Under the pieces are notes generated by a model. It was not told the origin of the DNA. It did not search any database and was given only the letters and a program-made list of their open reading frames with translations. 10,295 bases of DNA from Fibrobacterota bacterium (lineage in GTDB: Bacteria; Fibrobacterota; Chitinivibrionia; Chitinivibrionales; JANQEN01): NCBI GenBank assembly GCA_030619215.1, contig JAUXBV010000063.1:1-10295 (forward strand), written 5' to 3'. Within the stretch, counting starts at the first letter, position 1. Each line of letters starts with the position of its first letter. Below, piece after piece: positions 1 through 6,341 of this stretch. The translations under genes were made by a program, and so were the position numbers.

Positions 1-269
1 AAATTGCTTTATTTTAAAGATTAATATTTATGACAAATTACCTCAATGTATAATAGTGAGCACTTTGAGCAGATTCAGTAACAAGCGTACTTAAGTGTAA
101 GATAGCTTATTGTTTTTTTTTGGATTTATTTCACTTTTCTTAGGAAATTTGACATTCTTTTATGTTATCTGCAAGGGTAAAACTTAATACGGAAATCCTG
201 TTAAAGCGGAACTGAGGTCGAGCATAAGCACGTATCCAGCTGTATTTACTGTGTAATATTGGAGATGAC
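1..269. other. AT-rich intergenic region, left edge
   Basis: No convincing gene lies here. One forward frame is open from the left edge to a TAA at 92-94 (about 30 codons), which could be the tail of a gene outside the window, but an open stretch this short in AT-rich DNA proves nothing. It is followed by a small TAAG/CTTA stem (98-109) and a run of nine T at 113-121, which could be a weak rho-independent terminator for such a gene. A TTGACA hexamer at 149-154 has no -10 element at a suitable distance. On the minus strand this stretch lies downstream of the putative glycosidase gene, and no clear terminator for that gene is visible. Confidence 0.4.
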
Positions 270-1472
270 TTATAACCTCCAAACCTCCCTAACCAATTCA
301 AGCCTTTTCATAGGAATAAACCACAGATCCCATGATAAGACCAGACCTTTGGCACCAGCGTCATGGAGAGCCTCTAAATCGGCTGAAATCTGCTCTGTAT
401 TAAGGCTGGTAAGGTCTTCCTCGTCAACAAGCTCAATACCCGGCAAACAGTTTTTAATGCCTGCTTTTGCTGCTCGATTTGTTTCAATTACAAGCGCCTC
501 CGGTGAGAAACCCTTTTCACGTATCTCCTTTAGGGTTGCTGGAAAGGGCAAATGCGTTGCTTCTGCCATAAGCTTGATTGCGTCAGGCTCAGTAAAACCT
601 TTTTCCTTAATAAGCCATTTAAGAATATTGATAAATTCAAAGGGAAGCCCTGCGACACCAAAGGTATGTGCATAGGACATTATTTTAATCCAGTCAGAGC
701 AGCCTGCAAGGGTGCGAAGATCCTGCCCTACAGCAAAGGTTAAAGCCGGTGAAAAACAGTCAAGTCCGACAGATAATCCTTTATCAGTAATTCCAAGAGC
801 AATATCCCGTACAAAATTACTGACTGACCGGGCTCTGAAGGATAAGAATGTTTTAACAGCCTGTGATTCAATGCCCGCCTCATGCACAGGGTATTCCGTA
901 TTAAAAATCAGGTGAATAAATTTCTTTATTCCTTCAGGGTCTGACAGTAACGATGAAATGCTCTTTCGTACCAACGCAAAATCCAACCCCTGAGAAGCAG
1001 CTTTCCTTTCACATGCTTCACAAAAACAGGCTAAATGCTCCTGAGGTGCGGTGGCTGGAGAGGGGAAACGGATGCGATCCAGGAAAACACCCTGGTAAGG
1101 GCTGTTATCAATGAGCTGCTTTATATTTTTATGAACTGCTTCTTTAACTTCCGGGTGATTGGGGCATGCAAAGGTGAATTCCGGTAACTGTTTAAAACCG
1201 GAAACAGGTTTATTGTTCAAACCAATCGTATTCCATTGAGGCTCCGGTTTAAAAGTACCGTCGCCTGTCAGAAGCGGATGCCATCGGTAAAGCAAAGCCC
1301 CATTCCTCAGGCACTCTTCCGCACACATGTTTACCAGCGGTTCAGGCAAATTCCAGCCGAGCAGCACCTTTGCAATCGGCAGTATGTCAAAAGCGGCGCT
1401 TAACTTGTTCCGTGCTTTTTCAACAGGGATATGTGCTAAACCTTCAAGATACTGGATTGCAATAATACTCAT
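270..1472 (-). CDS. Putative glycoside hydrolase-like TIM-barrel protein, cytoplasmic
   Basis: A 400-residue protein with no signal peptide or membrane segment. It resembles uncharacterised bacterial glycosidase-like (GHL-type) proteins. With position 1 at the ATG, visible features are a W64-H-P segment near the start of the barrel, GVFLDRIRFPSP at about 129-139 (the strand that carries acidic residues in such barrels), a CFCEAC cluster at about 149-154 that could bind a metal, GLDCFSP at about 236-242, and DWIKIMSY at about 260-267. Asp and Glu at these strand ends are candidate catalytic residues, but substrate and reaction are unknown. The frame extends seven codons further upstream to a TTG (1491-1493). 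I chose the ATG (1470-1472) because neither start has a clear Shine-Dalgarno site and ATG is the commoner start codon. It is transcribed divergently from the secreted protein at 1999 and appears monocistronic. The family-level call is moderately sure; the function is not. Confidence 0.7.
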   Translation of the reverse strand: MSIIAIQYLEGLAHIPVEKARNKLSAAFDILPIAKVLLGWNLPEPLVNMCAEECLRNGALLYRWHPLLTGDGTFKPEPQWNTIGLNNKPVSGFKQLPEFTFACPNHPEVKEAVHKNIKQLIDNSPYQGVFLDRIRFPSPATAPQEHLACFCEACERKAASQGLDFALVRKSISSLLSDPEGIKKFIHLIFNTEYPVHEAGIESQAVKTFLSFRARSVSNFVRDIALGITDKGLSVGLDCFSPALTFAVGQDLRTLAGCSDWIKIMSYAHTFGVAGLPFEFINILKWLIKEKGFTEPDAIKLMAEATHLPFPATLKEIREKGFSPEALVIETNRAAKAGIKNCLPGIELVDEEDLTSLNTEQISADLEALHDAGAKGLVLSWDLWFIPMKRLELVREVWRL

Positions 1473-1998
1473 AATGAACTTAAAATAAATCAATAATATT
1501 TATTAATCTATCTTTACCGTTTTATTCATAATCCATGAAACAGTTTCTTTTTTTTGCGTGCGAAGTAGAGAATAAGCGGAGATTGAAAATGAAAAAGTTT
1601 ATTGTAAACAGCGTATATAATTTATACGACATAAGTAACATTGATGTGCCGGCAGCTAAGAAAAAAATAGATTTATTATAAAAACGATGACTGTTTCCGT
1701 CGGGATAGTATGCCAAATAACTCATTGTAATATAATAAGTTACATAAACAGGCGTCGCTTAGGCTAATCAATCCAACATAGCCTGATAAATAATTGTTTT
1801 GGAACTAAATGTATAAACAGAAGAAGAAAATATCTTTATATTGACTTATTACGTTCTTGCATTTATATTTTGGCTCACAAAGAAAAGATGCCTAAAGGGC
1901 GAATAATTTTGTTATTAAGTTAAATAATTGTGAATAGAATAATATATTAGCCCGCGATTTTCCGTAAAATATACTAAAACTGCTTAAGGAGGGGTCAG
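1473..1998. other. Divergent intergenic region between two outward-reading genes
   Basis: This AT-rich stretch should hold the promoters of the glycosidase-like gene (leftward) and the secreted protein (rightward). Visible structure: a GTTTA-TTG-TAAAC palindrome at 1597-1609; an imperfect GTATA/TATAC palindrome at 1613-1627; a stem of AGGCTA (1761-1766) with TAGCCT (1779-1784) around a 12-base loop; and an 11-base direct repeat TAAATAATTGT at 1787-1797 and 1921-1931. For the rightward gene, TAAAAT (1965-1970) and TATACT (1970-1975) are possible -10 hexamers, but neither has a good -35. A 67-codon reverse frame at 1522-1725 lacks a ribosome-binding site and is probably not a gene. Confidence 0.4.
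1986..1992 (+). promoter_or_regulatory. Strong ribosome-binding site of the secreted modular protein
   Basis: AAGGAGG lies six bases before the ATG at 1999, a near-perfect Shine-Dalgarno match. It fixes the start and places the hydrophobic signal peptide at the N-terminus. Confidence 0.85.
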
Positions 1999-4194
1999 AT
2001 GTTTACATTTAATACCGAAGTGAAATTTTTCTTTTCTGTTTTGTTTGCAGTGTGCATAGTTTCAGCCGAAACTGTTGAGCTTAACGCTGTATCAGGAACC
2101 GGCTCAGGCCCAATCGCATTTGAAGCAGAGGGCGCAACCCATGGAGATGATTGTTCTGCTCCGGGTGGAACAGCTTCCTGGTATATGGGTAAGGTGCCGA
2201 ACAAACGCCTCTATGTTCCGATAGATGATGCATTTCTCACAGAGAATGATACGATTTACTCGGTCCAAGTGCGTGTGTTGGCCAAGGCCGATGATGATAT
2301 GAGCGGCACCTATGATGGTATCCGCATAGCTCTCAGGCTTGGAAACAAAGAATCACGCAATCGTGCAATCAATGAGCTTTATACCGAATATGCTTACTAT
2401 ACAGCCGTGTGGGCCAATAATCCGGCAACCGGGCAAACCTGGACCTGGGAAGAGGTCTGTGACATAGAAGCAGGAGTTTTTACTGCTAAAAAAAGACAGT
2501 TAACCTTTTCCACCTACTATGTTGATCATATTCAGATTGTTGTCACCTATGGTAACGGCAATTCACCCCCGGAGGCTTCTTCGGTGTTAATCAATGGAAC
2601 CATCAGAGTTGGTGAGACACTGAGTGGTTCGTATGTTTACAGTGACAGGGAGGATGACCCGGAAGGAATCTCCATGTTCAAGTGGTATCGTGCTGAAAGT
2701 GCGAATCCAAATGACACTCTCATAGCAGTAATTAATGGCGCAACAAGCCAGGACTATACATTAACTAACGCAGAGAGAGACGAGTATATCTCATTTGAAG
2801 TGACTCCGGTCGCTACACGAGGTGTTCTTGTCGGTTTACCAGTGGGGAGTGCTTTTGTCGGTCCGATTATAAATAATCCTCCGGTATTAGCAGGGATAGG
2901 ATCTCAATCCACCGCAGAAGGCGCTTTGTTAACCTTCCCGACAAGCGCTACAGACCCTGATTTTGATCCTGTAACTATCTCCGGGGCTCCTCTCCCGTCC
3001 GGCGCCACGTTTGATGGAACAACATTCAACTGGACGCCTGATTATGACGCGGCGGCTTTTTCTACCTATCTTGTTACTTTTACCGCTTCAGATGGAGATT
3101 TGACCGACGAGGAGATCGTTGAGATTACAGTGACAAATACCAACCGCGCCCCGATATTAGCGGCAATAGGAGCTCAAAATACAGCAGAAGGCACCTTATT
3201 AACCTTCACGGCAAGCGCTACAGACCCTGATAATGATGCAGTAACAATCACTGCGGCAGTCCTCCCATCCGGCGCGACGTTTGATGGAACAACCTTCAGT
3301 TGGACTCCTGATTTTGACGCAGCAGCATCTTCTCCGTATCTTGTTACTTTCACAGCTTCAGATGGAGATTTGACCGACGAAGAGATCGTTGAGATTACGG
3401 TAACAGATGTTGCACTTTATACAGTAACCTTTACTGTTGGCTCTTACGGGAGCATTACCGGTACACTAGTTCAAACTGTTCCACATGGTGGCAACTGCAC
3501 GGAGGTTACCGCCGTGCCCAACACCGGATACCATTTTACCGGCTGGACAGGCGACAATACCGGAACGGATAATCCGTTAACCGTGACAAATGTAACCTCT
3601 GATATGACCATTAACGCCAATTTTGAAATCAACCAATACACAGTAACATTCGCTGCTGGAAGCCATGGTTCCATTACGGGGGATTTATCTCAGAATATTG
3701 ATCATGGTGGCAGCTGTACTCCGGTAACAGCAGATCCCGAAACGGGATATACATTCACAGGATGGTCCGGTGGTTTTACCGGTACCACCAACCCCCTAAT
3801 CGTGCCAAATGTAACCTCTGATATGACCATTACCGCGAATTTTGATATTGCTTCTGATATTACCAATGAAGTCAACATATCTGCTTCCGGAAATGTGTTT
3901 TTGGTTTCTCCAAATGTAGTTACCGTCGGTAATACGGTTAGCTTTCTTTTCAGAGGAAAAGGCGTTACCCATGCCAATCTGGTAATTTACGACGCATTAG
4001 GAAACACCCTTTACAAGAATTCATACGGATCAGAAATAAACAGTAATAAGTTAAAAGTATTTGACTCCTGGAATCTGAAGAATATGAACGGTAGTACAAC
4101 TGCAAGTGGCACATACCTTGCTTTTTTAATTACAAAAAACAATGACGGCAGTGTACAAAAGATTAAGGCAATGATTGGTATTAAGGAGTTTTAA
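1999..4194 (+). CDS. Secreted modular protein: Ig-like, two cadherin-like/He_PIG repeats, two InlB-type repeats, FlgD-like tail
   Basis: A 731-residue exported protein, probably on the cell surface or released, with no recognisable enzyme domain. Order: signal peptide, about 1-23 (hydrophobic 10-20, cleavage after VSA); an unrecognised N-terminal domain, about 24-186, rich in aromatic residues and possibly a beta-sandwich; an Ig-like domain, about 193-290; two putative Ig/cadherin-like repeats, about 294-379 and 384-469, each with TDPD, SGATFDGTTF and WTPD motifs; two InlB/Listeria-Bacteroides-type repeats, 474-542 and 547-615, with GWxG cores and NVTSDMTI; and a C-terminal region, about 628-731, resembling FlgD Ig-like tails (IYDALGNTLY, ASGTYLAFL). 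In related bacteria such tails end large exported proteins and may direct secretion or anchoring. Adhesion or glycan binding is the likeliest role, inferred only from architecture. The strong ribosome-binding site suggests good expression. The downstream gene is 430 bases away and probably separately controlled. Confidence 0.85.
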   Translation: MFTFNTEVKFFFSVLFAVCIVSAETVELNAVSGTGSGPIAFEAEGATHGDDCSAPGGTASWYMGKVPNKRLYVPIDDAFLTENDTIYSVQVRVLAKADDDMSGTYDGIRIALRLGNKESRNRAINELYTEYAYYTAVWANNPATGQTWTWEEVCDIEAGVFTAKKRQLTFSTYYVDHIQIVVTYGNGNSPPEASSVLINGTIRVGETLSGSYVYSDREDDPEGISMFKWYRAESANPNDTLIAVINGATSQDYTLTNAERDEYISFEVTPVATRGVLVGLPVGSAFVGPIINNPPVLAGIGSQSTAEGALLTFPTSATDPDFDPVTISGAPLPSGATFDGTTFNWTPDYDAAAFSTYLVTFTASDGDLTDEEIVEITVTNTNRAPILAAIGAQNTAEGTLLTFTASATDPDNDAVTITAAVLPSGATFDGTTFSWTPDFDAAASSPYLVTFTASDGDLTDEEIVEITVTDVALYTVTFTVGSYGSITGTLVQTVPHGGNCTEVTAVPNTGYHFTGWTGDNTGTDNPLTVTNVTSDMTINANFEINQYTVTFAAGSHGSITGDLSQNIDHGGSCTPVTADPETGYTFTGWSGGFTGTTNPLIVPNVTSDMTITANFDIASDITNEVNISASGNVFLVSPNVVTVGNTVSFLFRGKGVTHANLVIYDALGNTLYKNSYGSEINSNKLKVFDSWNLKNMNGSTTASGTYLAFLITKNNDGSVQKIKAMIGIKEF
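2878..3405 (+). repeat. Tandem 270-base repeat encoding two cadherin-like/He_PIG domains
   Basis: Two units with a period of 90 codons (2878-3135 and 3148-3405) encode nearly the same domain. Identity holds at the DNA level over long stretches, for example the segment encoding TASDGDLTDEEIVEITVT, where only scattered mostly silent bases differ. This indicates recent duplication or gene conversion. Confidence 0.85.
3418..3843 (+). repeat. Tandem 219-base repeat encoding two InlB-type domains
   Basis: Two units with a period of 73 codons (3418-3624 and 3637-3843) encode YTVTF-G-GSITG-HGG-C-GY-FTGW-NP-V-NVTSDMTI-ANF. They are less alike at the DNA level than the preceding pair, but the stretch encoding NVTSDMTI is nearly identical in both. 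Confidence 0.8.
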
Positions 4195-4207
4195 CAGCTG
4201 ATAGCTG

Positions 4208-4308
4208 ATAGGAAATTAAAGGGTACAAGGTGCCACTTTAGTGGTATAACTACCAATGGAATAATTCCAAGGGGCAATAAATTACCTTCTTGTCATTAAA
4301 TTTCCTAT
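4208..4308. repeat. Imperfect palindromic element of about 100 bases
   Basis: Perfect 10-base inverted ends, ATAGGAAATT (4208-4217) and AATTTCCTAT (4299-4308), enclose further nested symmetry: TGCC (4231-4234) with GGCA (4273-4276), a hairpin CCACT-TT-AGTGG (4233-4244), and TGGAAT-A-ATTCCA (4257-4269). It lies just after the stop codon of the secreted protein. It could be a miniature inverted-repeat element, a REP-like repeat, or a folded 3' RNA end that stops or stabilises the transcript. Confidence 0.45.
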
Positions 4309-4537
4309 TGTCCGTTTATCTGGAATCAAAATAAACACCGGGTTACATACAGGCAAGAAAAACGCAAAAAAGCCTTTATCTGAGAAAAATTGCAAGGGGA
4401 TTTCCGTTCTCAAAGCACTCCTTATCAGTCTTTTCTAATGGTCAATACAAGCCGTATTTAAATTTGAATTTATAAAACAGCTTCATTTTTACCGTCCTGG
4501 TCAAAAATATAACAGGTGATCTAAAAAATCCTACAGA

Positions 4538-4553
4538 TGTGATCACCGTCACA
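4538..4553 (+). promoter_or_regulatory. CRP-type operator, perfect TGTGA-N6-TCACA
   Basis: The ten conserved bases of the CRP consensus are all present, with the correct six-base spacer. The centre is at 4545.5. A further inverted half, GGTGATC at 4515-4521, pairs with GATCACC at 4541-4547, inside the operator. If the -10-like hexamer at 4575-4580 is real, the start site is near 4587 and the operator is centred at -41.5, the classical class II activator position. A CRP/FNR-family activator, perhaps responding to cAMP, would then switch on the endopeptidase gene. No such regulator is encoded in the window. Confidence 0.6.
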
Positions 4554-4574
4554 TACTTATCTTTTTAAATAACA

Positions 4575-4580
4575 TATATT
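4575..4580 (+). promoter_or_regulatory. Candidate -10 element of the endopeptidase promoter
   Basis: TATATT matches five of the six bases of TATAAT. No good -35 hexamer precedes it; the CRP-type site occupies that position instead, as is usual in class II activated promoters. The surrounding DNA is AT-rich, so on its own the hexamer means little; its spacing from the operator is the argument. Confidence 0.4.
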
Positions 4581-4612
4581 TTTATTTGCTAAACTGAAGA
4601 AAATATTAAAAT

Positions 4613-4616
4613 GGAG
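4613..4616 (+). promoter_or_regulatory. Ribosome-binding site of the endopeptidase gene
   Basis: GGAG lies eight bases before the ATG at 4625, which supports this start and the absence of an N-terminal signal peptide. Confidence 0.6.
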
Positions 4617-4624
4617 AAAAACAA

Positions 4625-6319
4625 ATGCCATCACAAAAGAAATGGGTAGTCGATGAAAAAGGATATCATGCGGTAACTGAATTTGCGCCTGCAGATAGAA
4701 CCGCAGTATATATAGATGATACCTTTGATACTCAAACAGGCAATACACAAAGCAGTGACGAAAGTGAAGTACAGCTTCTTGAAGGAAAATGGCTTCCCGG
4801 TGAAGACGGCTTCCAGTTCAATAAAAAATGCAAAGTACAGGTAAAAGCCAGATTCCTGAAAGAGACCGGCCGAAGAAAAATAACACTCAGCACCTTTGTT
4901 GAATATGAAGGAGAAGAGGAAGACCTCGGGCTGCAGGTGGAAATAGATTTGAATGATGACGGTATTGCTGAAGGGGAAGTGATGCTTTACTACGGGGACA
5001 AATACAGTGATGCATTGCGAGAGAAACCCGAGGCTAAATGTCATTATTTGTTTAAGGCAACACATAATACTGCGAAGAATGAGCTTGAGAGTGAACAATT
5101 GGAAATGCCGCAAGGACCTGCAAATGAATACTATGGAGGATATGAATTGCAGGAAGGAGATAAAGATAGTGAGAAAAAATGGGGAGGAGAAATACATAAG
5201 GAAGAAGGGGAGTATGTCAAGGAGTTGCAGGAGGATTTATTAGAATTAGGATACTGGGTTAGCACTCCAGACAGTAACGAGGGGAAAGGCAGGATTGTTG
5301 ATGGTGATTTTGGTGGCGGTACAAAAAAAGCAGTTAAAACATTTCAGCTAGAGCATTTTGTTTTTACTTCAGAAGGGTCTATTGATGAAAGTAAAAGCAA
5401 TAAGATAACTGTTGTTGTAGATTCCGAAACAGCTGAAAAGATTAAGGAAGCTGTAACTAACTGCGGCTCAAGTACCTGGTATAGGCTTGGACATAATGCG
5501 ATAAAAACATGGGATCGTCGTGAAAGGTTACCAACAGGTGCTTGGGGAGCCTGGGAGCAGAAAAGTGGTTCTTACGGTAATTTTTTCCAAGCGCCTCCAT
5601 CAAATGGTTATTGTAGACATTCAGTTGACTATGGGTCAAATGAATTGATAACTAATAATAGAGGTAACTATGAGGAAAGAAGTTCTTCTTTTGAAGTATT
5701 AGAAAATAACAGTTGCACTTTTGTAATGGCAGATTGTTGGGGAACAGAGCAGATGATTAATTTTATAAAGTCGGTTGGTGATGAATGGGCCTCAAAAAAA
5801 GTTCAGAACCGACAAGTTCCTATTTTTCGGGTCGCTGATATTTCTGGCTTTAATGGCGGCCCTCTTAGCCCGCATGCAGGCCATCAAGATGGAACAGCGG
5901 TTGATCTCAATGATATTGTTTGTTCTTGCAGGGATTTTAGTGAGGAATGGCACCGCGAATGTGCGTTAGAGTTGGCAAAATTGCTTCATGAAAAGGGTGC
6001 AGTAAGAATTCTTTTTAATTGTCATTATGTAATAAAAAATGTTTCTATTGCACAACAATGTATTTCCCACCACCATCATTTCCATGTTGATGGCCCAGGT
6101 TCAGATAAATCACCGTCGGCTGAAAAGCATACAACCTGTCATGACTGCGGGATATTCGCTAGTTGTTCAAAGAAAATTACACAGGTTCGCTTAAATGCGG
6201 ATTCACCCTGGCAGGATTATAATCGTAATGCTGCAAAAGGTTCACAAAATGGTTTGTATACAACTGGAGGTGCTAGGACAGAAGGATGTGTGCTTCTAAG
6301 TAATGCTAAGGATAGTTGA
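4625..6319 (+). CDS. Leaderless peptidoglycan-binding, M74 (MepA-like) murein endopeptidase; candidate antibacterial effector
   Basis: A 564-residue protein predicted to cut peptide cross-links in peptidoglycan. An acidic N-terminal part (about 50-160, probably a beta-sandwich, unidentified) is followed by a PG_binding_1-like domain (about 195-277: YVKELQEDLLELGY, DGDFGGGTKKAVKTFQ). The C-terminal catalytic domain (about 365-490) carries the metal-site signature of MepA-type LAS peptidases: H420-QDG-TAV-D427 and H485-F-H487 in a run of histidines. MepA uses the same HQ-G-D and HFH motifs to bind zinc and cleaves D-Ala-meso-DAP bonds. There is no signal peptide, yet the protein has 15 cysteines, including CxC (433-435) and CxxC (505-508), which suggests folding outside the cytoplasm. 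A leaderless wall hydrolase followed 22 bases later by a lipoprotein gene fits export by a type VI or other contractile injection machine. A phage-type or housekeeping hydrolase is the alternative. Peptidase call strong, effector role inferred. Confidence 0.82.
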   Translation: MPSQKKWVVDEKGYHAVTEFAPADRTAVYIDDTFDTQTGNTQSSDESEVQLLEGKWLPGEDGFQFNKKCKVQVKARFLKETGRRKITLSTFVEYEGEEEDLGLQVEIDLNDDGIAEGEVMLYYGDKYSDALREKPEAKCHYLFKATHNTAKNELESEQLEMPQGPANEYYGGYELQEGDKDSEKKWGGEIHKEEGEYVKELQEDLLELGYWVSTPDSNEGKGRIVDGDFGGGTKKAVKTFQLEHFVFTSEGSIDESKSNKITVVVDSETAEKIKEAVTNCGSSTWYRLGHNAIKTWDRRERLPTGAWGAWEQKSGSYGNFFQAPPSNGYCRHSVDYGSNELITNNRGNYEERSSSFEVLENNSCTFVMADCWGTEQMINFIKSVGDEWASKKVQNRQVPIFRVADISGFNGGPLSPHAGHQDGTAVDLNDIVCSCRDFSEEWHRECALELAKLLHEKGAVRILFNCHYVIKNVSIAQQCISHHHHFHVDGPGSDKSPSAEKHTTCHDCGIFASCSKKITQVRLNADSPWQDYNRNAAKGSQNGLYTTGGARTEGCVLLSNAKDS

Positions 6320-6328
6320 TTTCGAAAA

Positions 6329-6337
6329 AGGCAGGTG
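6329..6337 (+). promoter_or_regulatory. Ribosome-binding site that decides the lipoprotein start
   Basis: AGGCAGGTG, with AGGT five bases before the ATG at 6342, favours that start over the in-frame ATG at 6303. The latter lies inside the preceding gene and would put 13 mostly polar residues before the hydrophobic leader. Confidence 0.6.
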
Positions 6338-6341
6338 TAAA

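Larger units (their letters stand above)
4195..4624. other. 430-base intergenic region with structured DNA and a regulatory site
   Basis: No gene is visible. It begins with a direct repeat AGCTGAT-AGCTGAT (4196-4209), followed by a roughly 100-base imperfect palindrome (4208-4308). A further inverted repeat, TGAGAA (4381-4386) with TTCTCA (4407-4412), and an AAATT-TG-AATTT palindrome near 4460-4472 are weaker. The right end holds a CRP-type operator, a -10-like hexamer and the ribosome-binding site of the endopeptidase gene. No classical GC-rich terminator with a T-run follows the secreted-protein gene. Confidence 0.5.

Noticed and set aside
2..94. Possible 3' end of a forward gene entering from the left edge
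   Set aside because: Only about 30 codons are visible, there is no recognisable motif, and one open frame of this length is not unusual in AT-rich DNA. The T-run after it at 113-121 has only a four-base stem.
149..154. Perfect TTGACA hexamer
   Set aside because: No -10-like hexamer lies 16-18 bases downstream and no forward gene follows it.
259..675. Forward 138-codon frame opposite the glycosidase-like gene
   Set aside because: It is antisense to a gene with clear family-like motifs, has no plausible domain, and reads as a shadow of that gene's codon structure.
1534..1554. GAAAC-A-GTTTC palindrome followed by a T-run, like a terminator
   Set aside because: No forward gene lies upstream for it to terminate, and a hairpin would retain only about four A/T-rich pairs. 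It more likely reflects the AT-rich promoter region.
1522..1725. 67-codon reverse-strand frame in the divergent intergenic region, with a hydrophobic middle that could pass for a membrane segment
   Set aside because: It has no Shine-Dalgarno site, recognisable family or gene-like codon pattern, and its hydrophobic stretch is what AT-rich DNA encodes by chance. It also sits where the promoter of the glycosidase-like gene should be.
4631..5197. Reverse 188-codon frame rich in hydrophobic residues inside the endopeptidase gene
   Set aside because: It is opposite the acidic N-terminal part of the endopeptidase; reversed acidic codons (GAA, GAT) give Phe, Ile and Ser, which mimics membrane helices. 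No ribosome-binding site or family match.
6056..6095. Run of histidine codons suggesting an engineered His tag
   Set aside because: The four histidines plus HFH belong to the metal-binding HxH motif of the M74 peptidase domain and are internal, so a natural origin is the simple explanation.
6303..6341. Upstream ATG giving a 206-residue lipoprotein overlapping the endopeptidase stop
   Set aside because: It would place 13 polar residues before the export leader, and a better-placed ribosome-binding site precedes the ATG at 6342.
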